In this document: one piece after another, positions 28,222 through 39,492 of the stretch
Numbering within the stretch: the stretch's first letter is position 1
How the letters are laid out: every line of letters begins with the position of its first letter
DNA from: Nitrosomonas sp. Is79A3
Lineage (GTDB): Bacteria; Pseudomonadota; Gammaproteobacteria; Burkholderiales; Nitrosomonadaceae
Length of the DNA: 64,000 bases
Direction: 5' to 3'
Assembly (NCBI RefSeq): GCF_000219585.1
Contig: NC_015731.1
Location: 248,001 to 312,000, forward strand
Program-made: the position numbers and the translations under genes
The notes under the pieces: model-generated
The model's database searches: none
Seen by the model: the letters and a program-made list of their open reading frames with translations, nothing else
Told to the model about the DNA's origin: nothing

Positions 28222-29286
28222 ATGGACGAAAACAGAAGTAAAGCGCTTGATGCTGCACTAGCCCAAATTGAGAAACAGTTTGGTAAAGGCTCAATCATGC
28301 GACTGGGCGCAAACGATGTCGCCTATGATATACAGGTTGTTTCTACCGGTTCGTTGGGACTTGATATTGCACTCGGTGTGGGAGGGTTGCCACGTGGCCG
28401 GGTTATTGAAATTTATGGGCCTGAATCCTCGGGTAAAACTACGCTGACATTGCAAGTCATTGCAGAGATGCAAAAAATGGGTGGTACCGCAGCATTTATT
28501 GATGCAGAGCACGCATTGGACCCGCAATATGCGCAGAAAATTGGTGTTAATGTCAAAGAATTGTTGATCTCTCAACCCGATAACGGTGAGCAAGCGTTAG
28601 AAATAGCCGACATGCTGGTGCGTTCCGGCTCAGTTGATATTGTCGTGGTGGATTCAGTCGCAGCACTCACGCCACGTGCAGAAATAGAAGGCGACATGGG
28701 TGATCCTCAAATGGGATTGCAAGCACGATTAATGTCACAAGCTTTGCGCAAACTGACCGCAAATATCAAACGCAGCAATACCATGGTTATTTTCATTAAC
28801 CAAATTCGCATGAAAATCGGCGTTATGTTCGGCAACCCAGAAACAACGACGGGTGGCAACGCATTAAAATTTTATGCTTCCGTCCGCCTTGATATTCGCC
28901 GCACCGGGTCGATCAAAAAAGGTGAAGAGGTAATTGGCAATGAAACGCGCGTTAAAGTGGTTAAAAATAAAGTAGCTCCACCGTTCAAACAAGCTGATTT
29001 CGATATTTTGTATGGCGAAGGTATTTCCCGTGATAGTGAAATTATCGAATTGGGTGTATTGCATAAGCTCATCGACAAATCGGGCGCTTGGTATGCCTAC
29101 AAAGGTGAGAAAATCGGCCAAGGCAAGGACAATGTGCGTGAATACCTGAAGGAACATAAAGAAATAGCCCATGAAATTGAACAAAAGATCCGTTCGATTG
29201 TAGGCATTGTGGATCAGGCCAGACCTGTAAAAGAGAAAGTCGAGAAAGAAAAAGCAGATAAAGAAAAAGCAGATAAAGAAAAATAA
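28222..29286 (+). CDS. recA: Recombinase A
   Basis: 354-residue strand-exchange ATPase and LexA coprotease. Walker A is GPESSGKTT (about residue 70), Walker [13 protein letters not shown], and the DNA-binding loop region [30 protein letters not shown]. The C-terminal tail is an unusual Lys/Glu/Asp repeat ([13 protein letters not shown]) encoded by an imperfect 15-base tandem repeat; the usual tail is acidic. Upstream DNA has a possible -35 TTGAAC at 28169, but no SOS box was recognised by eye. recX follows within 6 bases. Confidence 0.97.
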   Translation: MDENRSKALDAALAQIEKQFGKGSIMRLGANDVAYDIQVVSTGSLGLDIALGVGGLPRGRVIEIYGPESSGKTTLTLQVIAEMQKMGGTAAFIDAEHALDPQYAQKIGVNVKELLISQPDNGEQALEIADMLVRSGSVDIVVVDSVAALTPRAEIEGDMGDPQMGLQARLMSQALRKLTANIKRSNTMVIFINQIRMKIGVMFGNPETTTGGNALKFYASVRLDIRRTGSIKKGEEVIGNETRVKVVKNKVAPPFKQADFDILYGEGISRDSEIIELGVLHKLIDKSGAWYAYKGEKIGQGKDNVREYLKEHKEIAHEIEQKIRSIVGIVDQARPVKEKVEKEKADKEKADKEK

Positions 29287-29291
29287 ACTGT

Positions 29292-29750
29292 GTGGATACC
29301 CGGTCTCCTCTAGAATTGCGTGCGTTACGTTATCTGGCACAAAGAGAACACTCTCGTTCAGAGCTCGAACAAAAACTTTCTGCTTACGCGCGATTTTCCA
29401 CACCGGAAGCTATATCCAACGTATTGGATAAGCTAGAACGAAACGGTTTGTTATCGGCTGAACGAGTGGTTGAACAAGTTATACGCACGCGCAGATCGCG
29501 GTTTGGCAGTCAACGTATCGTTTACGAGTTGAAAGAAAAAGGCATTGACGAACAGTTGATTGACAATATTTTGCCAGTTCTTAAGGAAACTGAATTGGAT
29601 ACAGCGTTTAAAATCTGGCAAAAGAAATTTGACCAATTACCCAATACAAGAGAAGAGCGGGGTAAGCAAATGCGTTTCATGATGAGTAGAGGCTTCTCAA
29701 TGGAAATAATACAACAAGTTTTATCGCAAGCTGAAGAGGAGAATTCATGA
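29292..29750 (+). CDS. recX: Regulatory protein RecX
   Basis: 152-residue all-helical protein of three tandem three-helix repeats that binds in the RecA filament groove and inhibits RecA. Family pieces LRALRYLAQREHSRSELEQKL, SRFGSQRIVYELKEKGI and RGKQMRFMMSRGFS are in order. The start is GTG at 29292, six bases after recA. The stop overlaps the next gene's ATG (ATGA), indicating coupled translation. Confidence 0.92.
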   Translation: MDTRSPLELRALRYLAQREHSRSELEQKLSAYARFSTPEAISNVLDKLERNGLLSAERVVEQVIRTRRSRFGSQRIVYELKEKGIDEQLIDNILPVLKETELDTAFKIWQKKFDQLPNTREERGKQMRFMMSRGFSMEIIQQVLSQAEEENS

Positions 29751-30112
29751 AAAAGCTGCTTGTGCAGATGACGCTCATACTGGCAATCGTATTGATAGGT
29801 AATCATGCCAGTGCGAATGAAATAGTATCCATTAACGATATCAATACATCGCCAGTGAATTTTGACGGAAAGGAAGTCAAATTGAGAGGCATTGCAAAAA
29901 ACCCCACGCGCCTGCCGCTGGTCAATCTAAAATCCTATGTGCTGGAAGATAAAAGCGGGGAAATTCCAGTTCTGACAGAATTCGATTTGCCCAAGATGAA
30001 CGAGGAAATCACTATCCGGGTTAGAGTCAAAATTCTGGCGATCATCAACGGCGAAGCTATGGGTTTGACGGTTACCGAATTGGAACGATACGAGCAACAG
30101 CAAAAAATATGA
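29747..30112 (+). CDS. Periplasmic OB-fold-like protein, unknown role
   Basis: 121 residues: a signal peptide ([23 protein letters not shown]), then a single beta-rich domain with an OB-fold pattern ([63 protein letters not shown]). It overlaps recX by four bases and alaS by four bases, so all three are translationally coupled. Resembles small exported OB-fold proteins; ligand unknown. An exported protein embedded between cytoplasmic recX and alaS is odd. Confidence 0.75.
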   Translation: MKKLLVQMTLILAIVLIGNHASANEIVSINDINTSPVNFDGKEVKLRGIAKNPTRLPLVNLKSYVLEDKSGEIPVLTEFDLPKMNEEITIRVRVKILAIINGEAMGLTVTELERYEQQQKI

Positions 30113-32706
30113 AAAGTAGCGAAATACGACAACAATTTCTTGAATTTTTTGAATCTCACGGCCACACCATCGTCGCATCCAGTCCCTTAGTGCCGGGTAA
30201 TGATCCGACACTTTTGTTTACCAACGCGGGCATGGTGCAATTCAAGGATGTGTTCCTAGGTCAGGATAAACGGCCTTATGCCCGTGCAGTCAGTTCGCAA
30301 CGCTGTGTCCGAGCGGGCGGCAAACATAACGACCTGGAAAATGTTGGCTATACCGCACGGCATCATACATTCTTTGAAATGCTGGGCAATTTTAGTTTTG
30401 GCGACTATTTTAAGCGCAATGCCATTCAATTTGCCTGGGAATTTCTCACCGTTTCACTCAAAATTCCACGCGAAAAACTATGGGTAACCGTATATGCAGA
30501 AGATGATGAAGCTGCAGATATTTGGTTGAATGAAATCGGTGTCGATCCGTCCCGAGTCGTACGTATTGCTACCATGGATAATTTCTGGCAAATGGGCGAT
30601 ACCGGTCCCTGTGGTCCTTGCTCCGAGATTTTTTATGATCATGGCCCAGAGGTGAAAGGCGGGCCGCCTGGTTCTGCCGATGCCGATGGTGATCGTTACA
30701 TTGAAATCTGGAATCTGGTGTTTATGCAGTATAACCGTGACAGCGCGGACACACTCCACCCGCTGCCCAAGCCGTCAGTGGATACCGGCATGGGACTGGA
30801 GCGGATTTCTGCAGTCATGCAGCAGGTTCACAGTAACTATGAGATTGATTTATTCCAAAGCCTGATTAAAGCCGCTGCGCGTGCAACCAACACGGAAGAT
30901 CTTGCCGATAACTCATTAAAAGTCATTGCCGATCACATCCGCGCCTGTTCATTCCTGATTGCTGATGGCGTCATTCCAGGCAGTGAAGGTCGCGGGTATG
31001 TATTAAGGCGCATCATCCGCCGAGCCATTCGCCACGGCTATCAATTGGGACAGAAACAGCCTTTCTTTTATCAGCTGGTAGAAGATTTAAGTAAAGTCAT
31101 GGGCCAAGCCTATCCAGAATTAGTTGCAGCAAAGGCACGTGTCGCAGCCGTATTACAACAAGAAGAAGAACGTTTTGCTGAAACATTGGAACACGGCATG
31201 CAAGTTTTGGAAGAAGCATTGAGCCGTAAAATAAAAGTACTCGATGGCGAAACAGCATTCCGGCTCTACGATACTTTTGGTTTTCCGCTGGATCTGACTG
31301 CCGACATAGGCCGTGAACGCGGCATTACCATCGATCATGCTGGATTTGAGCAGGCTATGGCGCGTCAGCGTGAACAGGCGCGTGCAGCTAACAAGTTCAC
31401 CATGCAAGAGGGTGGTATTGAATACAATGGCAGTCAAACCACTTTCTATGGCTATGAGTCCCTGCAGCATGAAGGACAAGTTCTGGCCATTTATAAACAG
31501 GGCAGCGCGGTAGATTTTATCGAAGCTGGTGACGAGGCTTTAGTTGTTCTGGATCAGACACCCTTTTACGCAGAATCCGGCGGACAAGTCGGCGATAGTG
31601 GCGAGTTGCTGGCAGCCAATGGTACCTTTGCTGTAGCGGATACCCAGAAAATACAAGCGGGTGTGTTTGGCCACAAGGGCTTATTACGCAGCGGGCGGTT
31701 GGTGATCAAAGATACTGTGCTGGCAAAGGTTAATCCGTTAACCCGCACCAGCACTGCCAACAATCATTCAGCTACGCATCTATTGCATGCTGCGCTACGC
31801 AAGGTGCTGGGAAATCATGTAACGCAGAAAGGCTCATTAGTGGATGCCAATCGCGCGCGTTTTGATTTTTCCCACAATGCGCCGCTGACAGTGGATGAGT
31901 TACGCGAAACAGAGCGCCTGGTCAACGAACAGATCCGACACAACTGGGTCGTTGCATCTGAAACCATGAAATACGATGATGCGATCAAACGTGGCGCCAT
32001 GGCGCTGTTTGGCGAGAAATATTCGGATGTCGTGCGCGTCATTGGTATGGGTGAATTTTCTACGGAATTATGTGGCGGGACGCACGTATCGCAAATCGGA
32101 CAAATCGGTTTCTTTAAAATTGTAACGGAATCGGGCGTGGCCGCAGGCATCCGGCGTGTTGAAGCAGTCACCGGAAAAGCAGCCGTTGAATATGTGCAGC
32201 AACGCGAAGCACAATTGCTGGAAATCGCGCAAAGCTTAAAAACCAACCCTCAGGAAGTCACACAAAAAATCGCCCAAATCATCGACAATGTGCGGCAAAC
32301 CGAAAAAGAACTGATGCGGTTAAAAACCAAACTTGCGAGCTCACAAGGCGATGATCTGGCTGTGCAAGCACAGGATATAAAAGGCATCAAAGTTTTGGCC
32401 GCCAATCTGGAAAATGCCGATGCTAAAACCTTGCGCGAAACGCTGGATCAGCTTAAAGATAAACTGAAAACCTGTGCCATCGTACTGAGTACCGTTGAAG
32501 ACGGGAAAATAACGCTGATTGCCGGTGTGAGTGCTGACCTGACCAGTCAGATCAAAGCGGGTGAGCTGGTGAATTTTGTTGCACAACAAGTCGGTGGCAA
32601 AGGCGGTGGGCGGGCGGATATGGCCCAAGCAGGGGGTACACAACCGGACCAACTCCCTGCCGCGCTTGCAAGCGTTATGGATTGGGTTAGAGAGAAACTG
32701 AACTAA
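30109..32706 (+). CDS. alaS: Alanyl-tRNA synthetase
   Basis: 865 residues, normal length. Class II catalytic core (about 1-240), tRNA-recognition helices, editing domain with zinc-site motifs [12 protein letters not shown] and [10 protein letters not shown], and C-Ala domain with the Gly-rich [15 protein letters not shown]. Charges tRNA-Ala and edits Ser/Gly. Start ATG overlaps the preceding stop. Frame is intact throughout. Confidence 0.97.
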   Translation: MKSSEIRQQFLEFFESHGHTIVASSPLVPGNDPTLLFTNAGMVQFKDVFLGQDKRPYARAVSSQRCVRAGGKHNDLENVGYTARHHTFFEMLGNFSFGDYFKRNAIQFAWEFLTVSLKIPREKLWVTVYAEDDEAADIWLNEIGVDPSRVVRIATMDNFWQMGDTGPCGPCSEIFYDHGPEVKGGPPGSADADGDRYIEIWNLVFMQYNRDSADTLHPLPKPSVDTGMGLERISAVMQQVHSNYEIDLFQSLIKAAARATNTEDLADNSLKVIADHIRACSFLIADGVIPGSEGRGYVLRRIIRRAIRHGYQLGQKQPFFYQLVEDLSKVMGQAYPELVAAKARVAAVLQQEEERFAETLEHGMQVLEEALSRKIKVLDGETAFRLYDTFGFPLDLTADIGRERGITIDHAGFEQAMARQREQARAANKFTMQEGGIEYNGSQTTFYGYESLQHEGQVLAIYKQGSAVDFIEAGDEALVVLDQTPFYAESGGQVGDSGELLAANGTFAVADTQKIQAGVFGHKGLLRSGRLVIKDTVLAKVNPLTRTSTANNHSATHLLHAALRKVLGNHVTQKGSLVDANRARFDFSHNAPLTVDELRETERLVNEQIRHNWVVASETMKYDDAIKRGAMALFGEKYSDVVRVIGMGEFSTELCGGTHVSQIGQIGFFKIVTESGVAAGIRRVEAVTGKAAVEYVQQREAQLLEIAQSLKTNPQEVTQKIAQIIDNVRQTEKELMRLKTKLASSQGDDLAVQAQDIKGIKVLAANLENADAKTLRETLDQLKDKLKTCAIVLSTVEDGKITLIAGVSADLTSQIKAGELVNFVAQQVGGKGGGRADMAQAGGTQPDQLPAALASVMDWVREKLN

Positions 32707-32833
32707 TAGATAGTAGCGCCTGTTAACCCTACACTGTTATTACCTAAACTGAAATAACCTATGAACGATAATGTTTAACGGTTTTATCGCAGAAGAATTC
32801 AATAGATTCTAGAACCTCAAACTTTGAATTCAC

Positions 32834-35800
32834 ATGCGCTTCATTGAAAGCGGCCCCTCCATACCTGATGAATTACTCATCGCTCGCGATGAAGGACGGG
32901 TAGTCTTCTTTTGCGGTGCTGGTGTTTCAATGGCACGGGCAAGGCTACCAAATTTTTTCAACCTTGCTAAAAAAGTCATACAGAAACTTGGTGTTCCTGT
33001 AGACGATCCCGTAAATAAAATACTCATTGAAGCAGAAAGAATACAAGATCGCACTGGTATTGCCGGTTTAATTTCGGTAGACCGTGTCTTTGGATTGCTT
33101 GAGCGTGACTTTGAAATTAGTGATATTGAATCCGCTGTTGCTGAAGTATTAAAACCGGTCTTTGGTATAGACTTATCAGCACATCATATCTTGCTTGACT
33201 TGGCCACTACAGCAGATAACAAAGTTCGCCTTGTTACCACAAATTTTGACCGCTTGTTCGAAGACTGCAATAGAAATCTTAAAGTTTGGCATCCGCCTGG
33301 TTTGCCTGATCCATTACGCCCCAATGAAATGGATGGAGTCATTTATTTGCACGGCTGCACAAACAAAGACTATAGCGATTCAGATGGCGACGGCTTCATT
33401 CTTTCCAGCTCCGATTTTGGCCGCGCGTATCTATCGGAAGGATGGGCGACCACATTTTTCAAGAACATTCTTGATGGATATATCGTCGTCTTCATTGGCT
33501 ATTCTGCAGATGACCCGCCCATACAATATCTTCTGGAAGCCCTGAATAAGAAAGCAAGCCAACTGAGTGGCGTATACGCTTTTCAGTCGGGAGTAACAGA
33601 TGCAGCCGCTGCAAGATGGCGTCATAAAGGTGTTGAAGCTATCACTTACTCAGATGCAAATAATAGTCATTGCGCATTATGGAACACCTTGGAAGCATGG
33701 TCAGTAAGAGCTAAAGATCCAGAAAAATGGCATCAATCAATCATGAATCTCGCCAGAAGTAGACCGGAAAGCTTGCAACCTTATGAAAGGGGCCAAGTCG
33801 GGCATATTATTTCAACCCTTGAAGGAGCGCGAAGATTTTCTGAAAGCGATCCATCCCCTCCAGCCGAATGGCTTTGTGTTTTTGATCCATATCGCCGGTA
33901 CGCCAAACCTGGGTATATCGGCCGATTGGGTTCACAAAGACAATTTGTCGATCCATTCGATCTGTACGGATTGGATTTAGATATCACACCAAACAAATAT
34001 GATCCAGACGATTATTCTGCTAAACGTGAGGTACCTGCAGATGCATGGGATGCATTTATTGCAAACAGATTAGATCATCAGAATCTTAGCGAAAATAATC
34101 TTGCAGCTATTCATGGACACTGGGCAATTAATGCCGCCGTTCTCCCACCACGCATGTATCAGATTGGCGCATGGATCAGCAAGGTCGCCAATCAATCCGC
34201 TTCAATATGGTGGGCAGCAAACAGAGCTGGTTTACACCCTGATATTCAACAGAAAATAAAATATCAAATAAACGATTCTAAGAATGATACTTCACTCGCA
34301 ATTCGTAAATCATGGCGATACTTGTTTGAATCCTGGGAGCACAAGATTTATGACTATCAACAAGATTGGTATGACCTAGTAGATATAATTAACAAAGAGG
34401 GATGGGATAATAGTATTGTCAGAAAATTTGCAGCAATCCATAGAGCTTATCTGAGTATCAAGCAATCTTTTTGGAATAATCCTATACCTCCTCTAGAAAA
34501 TAAAAATGCAGAAATAAATGAGCTACTTAATTTGGAAATTCACTATCCAGAGATACCCAATGATGCAAATATTCCAAATGAATGGCTTTCGCCGATAGTG
34601 TGCGAATTACGCAAAAATCTTGAATATGCGCTTCAACTGGAGACTGAGCTCGGTAGCATTGGATTAAGTATTGTCAATCCTATTATTCCCTATGAGAAAC
34701 CAAACGAAGATAACTACGAACGTACGCACGGGCTTTCTGGAACTGTTATCTTTTTTGCACACCTTTTCGAAAGATTGATAGAAATTGACTCTGATACAGC
34801 ACATCAGGAATTTGTTGCTTGGCCGACTACTGATGACACAATTTTCAGTAGACTAAGGATCTGGGCTTGTGGGAAAAGTGGGTTAACTTCACCGCAAATA
34901 GTTGGCCAGATTGTCATGGGTTTGAATGATACGGCTTTCTGGGATATCTATCACCAAAGAGATTTCTTATTGGTTCTGGCCAAGCGTTGGCATGAATTGC
35001 AGCCTGATACACACAAAGAAATCGAAAAGCGATTACTCAAAGGCCCAACAAAATACGATATCGAAGAAGATGACAATGAGTTTGAAGAAAGAAGAGCTCA
35101 GCAAACTTTAAATCGTATTACATGGCTAAAAAACAATAACTGTGATTTTTCTTTTAATTTAGAAATCGAATCTAACGAACTACGTCAGATTGCAACCAAC
35201 TGGAAACCAGAGTGCGCAATGAAAGCAGCTGAATCGTTAGTAGGAGGCAGCGTTGGTTATGTCAGAACGGATACTGAACATTCATTGCTTCTATACGAAC
35301 CGCTAGACTCTATACTTTCCAAAACCCTTGAATTAAACGAGAGGACTGATGATTTTTTAGTGGAGAAAAATCCATTTTCTGGATTATCCAAGCAACGACC
35401 AACTCTCGCTTTCCGAGCACTCAGTCACGCAGCTCGCGCAATGAATACCCCAAATGGGCATGGAAGACATTTCTAAATTCTGAAACACGGGGAAAAGACA
35501 AACCGAAGCTTTCAACACTTATTGCGGAACGCATCTCCCGCTATGAAGATAAAAATGTTGCTGATTTTATCTACTCTGCATCAGATTGGCTTTTAAAAAC
35601 AAGTGAACAACTGGCACTAAGGTATCCTAAGTCGTTCTATAAAGTGATATCTAAATTTATTGATATTTTTCGATCACAGCCGAATGCCGGTAATACCTCA
35701 ATTGTTCGAAGTAGTAAAAATCCAGGTTGGAGATTGACGGCACTCAATGCCCCTGTAGGTAAAGTAGCCCAAGCCCTTCTTAACGATCCGAAGAAAGCAG

Positions 35801-36669
35801 ATGCTGGTTTTCCCCCTCAATGGTTAGCATACGTGGAGAAACTGCTGTCATTGGATGGCGATATGCGCTGCCATGCCATTGCAATTTTTTGCTACCATAT
35901 TGATTGGTTTAATCATATCGATCCAAGCTGGAGTGAGATAAATTTGCTTTCAGTACTCAATAGCAATGATACAGATAATTGTGATGCTTTCTGGGATGGA
36001 TTCTTTTGGCGTACAAAAACGCCCGATCAGAAACTGTATATACGAATGAAGCCAAATTTTCTCGCGATTGCGAAGGAAAAAAGTTTAGCGAAGCAAGAAT
36101 ACAGCCGAGTACTTGCAGCAATAATTCTTGCAGGATGGGGAACTAAAAATAAGGAAACTCAAGAGCGCTTGGTATCGGATAATGAAATACGAGATGTTCT
36201 AGTGCATACAGATGATAGTTTTCGTTGCCATATTTTGGAAATAATCAAAGAATGGTCTACTAAAGAAAACGATTCAGATTATAAATGGTCAGGAATGTTG
36301 CTACCGTTCCTTAGAGATCTTTGGCCGCGTCAAATATCAGTTAGGACTCCAACTGTTTCTGCAAAGTTATTTGCCCTTGCCTTTTCAAATGCTGAGTGTT
36401 TTCAAGAAAGAGTTGAAGTTATCCAACTTTTATTGACTCCTATTGGTCGCAACCATCTTATGCTCCCGCACCTTAAGGAATCCAAAGAAAAAATTGTAGA
36501 TTTATATCCTTCCGAAACCCTGACTCTCTTGCATAAAGTTCTACCAGATAATGTTAAAGATTGGCCATGGGATATAGAAAAATATATTCAGCGCATATGC
36601 GAGGCGGATGAGAGCCTGAATTCAGACGAAAGACTAATTGAGATTAAGCGGAAATGGAATGCGAGATAA
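32834..36669 (+). pseudogene. Large SIR2-domain protein (DUF4020-like), single frameshift
   Basis: The first frame (32834-35476, 880 codons) begins with a SIR2-type NAD-binding domain: VVFFCGAGVSMARARLPNF, VTTNFDRLFE, VIYLHG and VFIGYSADDPPI. A long helical region follows. Near 35434-35440 (CTCGCGCAAT) the frame shifts: the natural continuation NEYPKWAWKTFLN is read in another frame and stays open through 36669, which includes a 341-codon frame starting at 35644. Joined, the protein would be about 1278 residues. SIR2 proteins with long C-terminal regions are often phage-defence NADases or STAND-like sensors; that role is inferred. A two-base GC gain in the CGCGC run, or a one-base loss, explains the break. 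No other lesion is seen, so it is recent, a sequencing error or phase-variable. Confidence 0.8.
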
Positions 36670-36699
36670 GGTTCATTTGATAAATTCACTGTAGGAATT

Positions 36700-37038
36700 A
36701 TGTACAAAAAAATCGCTTTTATCAGTATCACTCTCATCGTAATAATTCTTACCTACGCTGCAATGCAGCCGGATACTTTCCGCATTGAGCGTTCAATCAG
36801 TATCAGTGCATCGCCAGATAAAATATTTCCTCATATTAACGATTTTCATCAATGGGAAGCATGGTCGCCTTGGGAAAAAATAGATCCGGAAATTCAGAGG
36901 AATTATCGTGGCACTGAGAGTGGCAATGGTGCCATCTATGAATGGCAAGGCAATAGGGATATCGGCCAGCAGGGGCGTATGGAAATCATCCAATCAGTAT
37001 CATTTTCAATTTTATTGATTAAGCTTCACTTCATGTAG
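36700..37038 (+). pseudogene. SRPBCC-family protein, truncated by in-frame amber
   Basis: The 112-codon frame has an N-terminal membrane helix (about 5-22) and the start of a START/SRPBCC domain (FRIERSISISASPDKIFPHINDFHQWEAWSPW). It stops at TAG after KLHFM. The next codons in the same frame, LFEAQNG, fit the family's continuation (PFEAxN), and the typical length is about 170. So the gene is broken. The remaining similarity fades before the tRNA-derived repeat at 37261. Confidence 0.7.
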
Positions 37039-37260
37039 CTCTTCGAAGCGCAGAACGGAGTCGATTCATCCCGAAAAAAGAAATAATACAAAACCATTGC
37101 CGCAAGCCATGTCCCGCATTACGGTCAAATAAAACCAAAAACCATGCACTGATGTAACTGGTCATATTCTTTAACTTGCAATTACCCATGGTCTTTTCGC
37201 AGGGCGAGCGGAGATGATTTATTAAAAAGAAAAAGCACTTAGAAATTTTATCTCTAAGTG

Positions 37261-37320
37261 CTTGATTTGTTGGTGGGTCTGGCTGGACTCGAACCATCGA
37301 CCAAGGGATTATGAGTCCCC
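37261..37320. repeat. Left attachment repeat (attL), tRNA 3' fragment
   Basis: 60 bases identical to 45405-45464 except at 37298 (T instead of G). Includes the CCA end, T arm, variable loop and anticodon loop of the tRNA, and stops at the anticodon stem (GAGTCCCC). Confidence 0.88.
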
Positions 37321-37443
37321 GAAAATATACATTTCTTAGTGTTGATTGCTATTCATAAAATCATATGATTTCTTTCAAAACAAGTAACTTAAATAATATC
37401 ACTTATTATTGGTGTTGATCTACATTCCACTATTTTGATATTA

Positions 37444-37466
37444 TTTCCTTACACCAGCCTTACACG
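37444..37466. repeat. Possible integrase arm-binding site, left
   Basis: A 23-base block containing CCTTACACCAGCCTTACACG, i.e. two direct CCTTACA units. It recurs at 45337-45359 with one mismatch near the other end of the element. Position and duplication suggest arm-type integrase sites. Confidence 0.5.
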
Positions 37467-37480
37467 GGAAATAGTCAAAA

Positions 37481-38779
37481 ATGAAATGGGATAACTTCAC
37501 TTCTGAGCGTGTCGCATCGTTCAAGTGCAAACCGGGCGCAAAGCAATCTATCTTTTGGGATGGAAAAACACCCGGCTTAGGACTGCGAGTCACAGCCAGC
37601 GGCGCAAAGTCTTACATATTCCAAACCGAATTGCATGGCAAAACCCTACGCCTTACTATTGGCAATGTTCGATCGTGGACGCTTGCTAAAGCACAGGACG
37701 AAGCAGCACGGCTTAAGGTAATGGTCAATCAAGGCATAGATCCGCGCCAAGTAAAAGCCGATCAAGCCGCCGCGAAGGAAGCCGCCACCATTGCCAAGAA
37801 AGCGCAGGAAGCGCGCGAAACTGTGACAGTAGGCATGGCATGGGCTGAATATGTTTCAGCTATGAAATCTACATGGGGAGCGCTTCACTTGCATGACCAT
37901 ATACGCTCTATGCAATCAGGAGGGGAGCAAAGAACACGAAGTAAAAAACTAACTGAGCCGGGTACACTTGCATCGCTGGCGGAGATTCGGCTTATTGATT
38001 TGACCACTGAGCGTATAACAGCATGGGCGAAAGTAGAGGGGATGAAAAGACCGGCTCGCGCCCGTAATGCCAGAACACTATTAAGCACATTTCTGAATTG
38101 GTGTATAGCGCATCCTGTCTACGGTGGAATTGTTACGAATAACGCCGCGCAGAATAAAGAAATTAAGAAGCATTTAGGCAAACCTATTGCCAAAAATGAC
38201 GCATTGCAGCGTGAACAGCTGCCCGCATGGTTTAGTGCAGTCAAACAAATTCAAAATCCTGTTATATCTGCATATCTGCAAGCCTTGCTACTAACTGGCG
38301 CACGTCCTAATGAGTTAATTTCTGTTCGATGGGAAGATGTAGATTTTCAATGGAGCACTTTGACCATCAGAGACAAGATCGAAGGATTACGGGTGATTCC
38401 ATTAACCCCGTATACAGCACACCTGATGATTGCCTTACCACGCCGTAATGAATGGGTATTCAGTAGCCTGACTTCAGCAAGCGGGCACTTAGTCGAGCCG
38501 CGTATTGCTCATGATAAGGCGTGCGCTATTGCTGGCTTGGATGTGACATTACACGGGTTACGGCGATCATTTGCGAGCCTGTGCGAATGGATAGAGACGC
38601 CTGCCGGGATAGCCGCGCAGATTCAAGGACACAAGCCGCAAGGGGTAAGGGAGAAGCACTACATACGCCGCCCGCTTGATCTGTTGCGGATGTGGCATGT
38701 CAAGATTGAGTTATGGATATTAGAGCAAGCCGGGATCGATTTCTCGCCAACAATAACCGCGCTTCATAGAGTGAAGTAA
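37481..38779 (+). CDS. Tyrosine integrase of the tRNA island
   Basis: 432 residues of the P4/DUF4102 type. An N-terminal arm-binding domain (GLGLRVTASGAKSYIFQTEL) is followed by a core-binding SAM-like domain (about 105-210) and a catalytic domain (about 220-420). Catalytic residues: Arg in LLLTGARPNELISVRW, HxxR in LHGLRRSFASL, His in IQGHKP, and the Tyr nucleophile in REKHYIRR. It lies 160 bases from the left attachment repeat and reads inward, as expected for an integrase. Confidence 0.93.
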   Translation: MKWDNFTSERVASFKCKPGAKQSIFWDGKTPGLGLRVTASGAKSYIFQTELHGKTLRLTIGNVRSWTLAKAQDEAARLKVMVNQGIDPRQVKADQAAAKEAATIAKKAQEARETVTVGMAWAEYVSAMKSTWGALHLHDHIRSMQSGGEQRTRSKKLTEPGTLASLAEIRLIDLTTERITAWAKVEGMKRPARARNARTLLSTFLNWCIAHPVYGGIVTNNAAQNKEIKKHLGKPIAKNDALQREQLPAWFSAVKQIQNPVISAYLQALLLTGARPNELISVRWEDVDFQWSTLTIRDKIEGLRVIPLTPYTAHLMIALPRRNEWVFSSLTSASGHLVEPRIAHDKACAIAGLDVTLHGLRRSFASLCEWIETPAGIAAQIQGHKPQGVREKHYIRRPLDLLRMWHVKIELWILEQAGIDFSPTITALHRVK

Positions 38780-38820
38780 TAGTACTTGTATTTGTCAGGA
38801 TGTAACTTATAATTCACAGA

Positions 38821-39147
38821 ATGTTCAAAGTTTCCGATTACATTTCTGATGATGGCTATGATCCTTTTAAGAAGTGGCTGGAAAACTTGTCAGATCGACA
38901 AGCCAGAGCGCGTATCTTGGTGCGAATACAACGACTAGCAGCCGGAAACTTTGGGGATTGCAAACCGATTGCCGAAGGTATCTGGGAATTGCGAATAGAT
39001 CATGGCGCAGGCTATCGGGTGTATTACGCCAAAGCCGGAGAAAAACTGATTTTAATCCTAGCAGGTGGCGATAAGCGGAGACAGCAAGCTGACATTGAAA
39101 CCGCTCTTGAATATTGGAATAACTGGAAGAGGAAAAATAAAGCATGA
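38821..39147 (+). CDS. RelE/ParE-superfamily toxin (COG3657 type)
   Basis: 108 residues: DGYDPFKKWLENLSDRQARARILVRIQRL, GDCKPIAEGIWELRIDHGAGYRVYY and LILAGGDKRRQQADIETA are the family signatures of the phage-derived Gp49/HigB-like killer proteins. Predicted ribosome-dependent mRNA interferase. Overlaps the antitoxin start by four bases (ATGA), toxin first. Confidence 0.9.
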   Translation: MFKVSDYISDDGYDPFKKWLENLSDRQARARILVRIQRLAAGNFGDCKPIAEGIWELRIDHGAGYRVYYAKAGEKLILILAGGDKRRQQADIETALEYWNNWKRKNKA

Positions 39148-39446
39148 TTAAATCATCCCGCCCACATGATGAAGTTGTAGTGGAATTGCTGCAAAATGAT
39201 CCGGCTTTTGCTGATGAATACCTTACCGCTGCACTTGATGAAGCAAATCAACCTGGAGGACGCGAAGCTTTATTGGCGGCGTTGCGTCATATCGCGGAAG
39301 CGCAAGGCATGGCTACCGTAGCAGAACGCGCAGGAATCCCGAGAGAAAGCCTTTATCGGGCATTATCCACCAAAGGAAACCCAACTATAAAAACCCTTCT
39401 TGCTGTAATCAATGCAGCAGGTTTGAAGCTATCCGTGCATCGATGA
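39144..39446 (+). CDS. Addiction-module antitoxin (COG3636 type)
   Basis: 100 residues with a C-terminal helix-turn-helix (MATVAERAGIPRESLYRALSTKGNPTIKTLL). Neutralises the preceding toxin and probably represses the operon. The module likely stabilises the island. Confidence 0.9.
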   Translation: MIKSSRPHDEVVVELLQNDPAFADEYLTAALDEANQPGGREALLAALRHIAEAQGMATVAERAGIPRESLYRALSTKGNPTIKTLLAVINAAGLKLSVHR

Positions 39447-39492
39447 TGCGTTGCGTGACTGGATCAAGCAAAGGAAGCTGAAAGGGGTGCGT

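Larger units (their letters stand above)
37039..37480. other. SRPBCC tail, left attachment region and integrase upstream DNA
   Basis: 37039-37220 holds decayed SRPBCC coding sequence. 37226-37262 is a copy of the tRNA operon terminator (minus-strand hairpin AAGCACTTAGA / TCTAAGTGCTT). 37261-37320 is the left 60-base attachment repeat. 37321-37480 is AT-rich and contains the CCTTACA repeats directly before the integrase. Confidence 0.7.
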
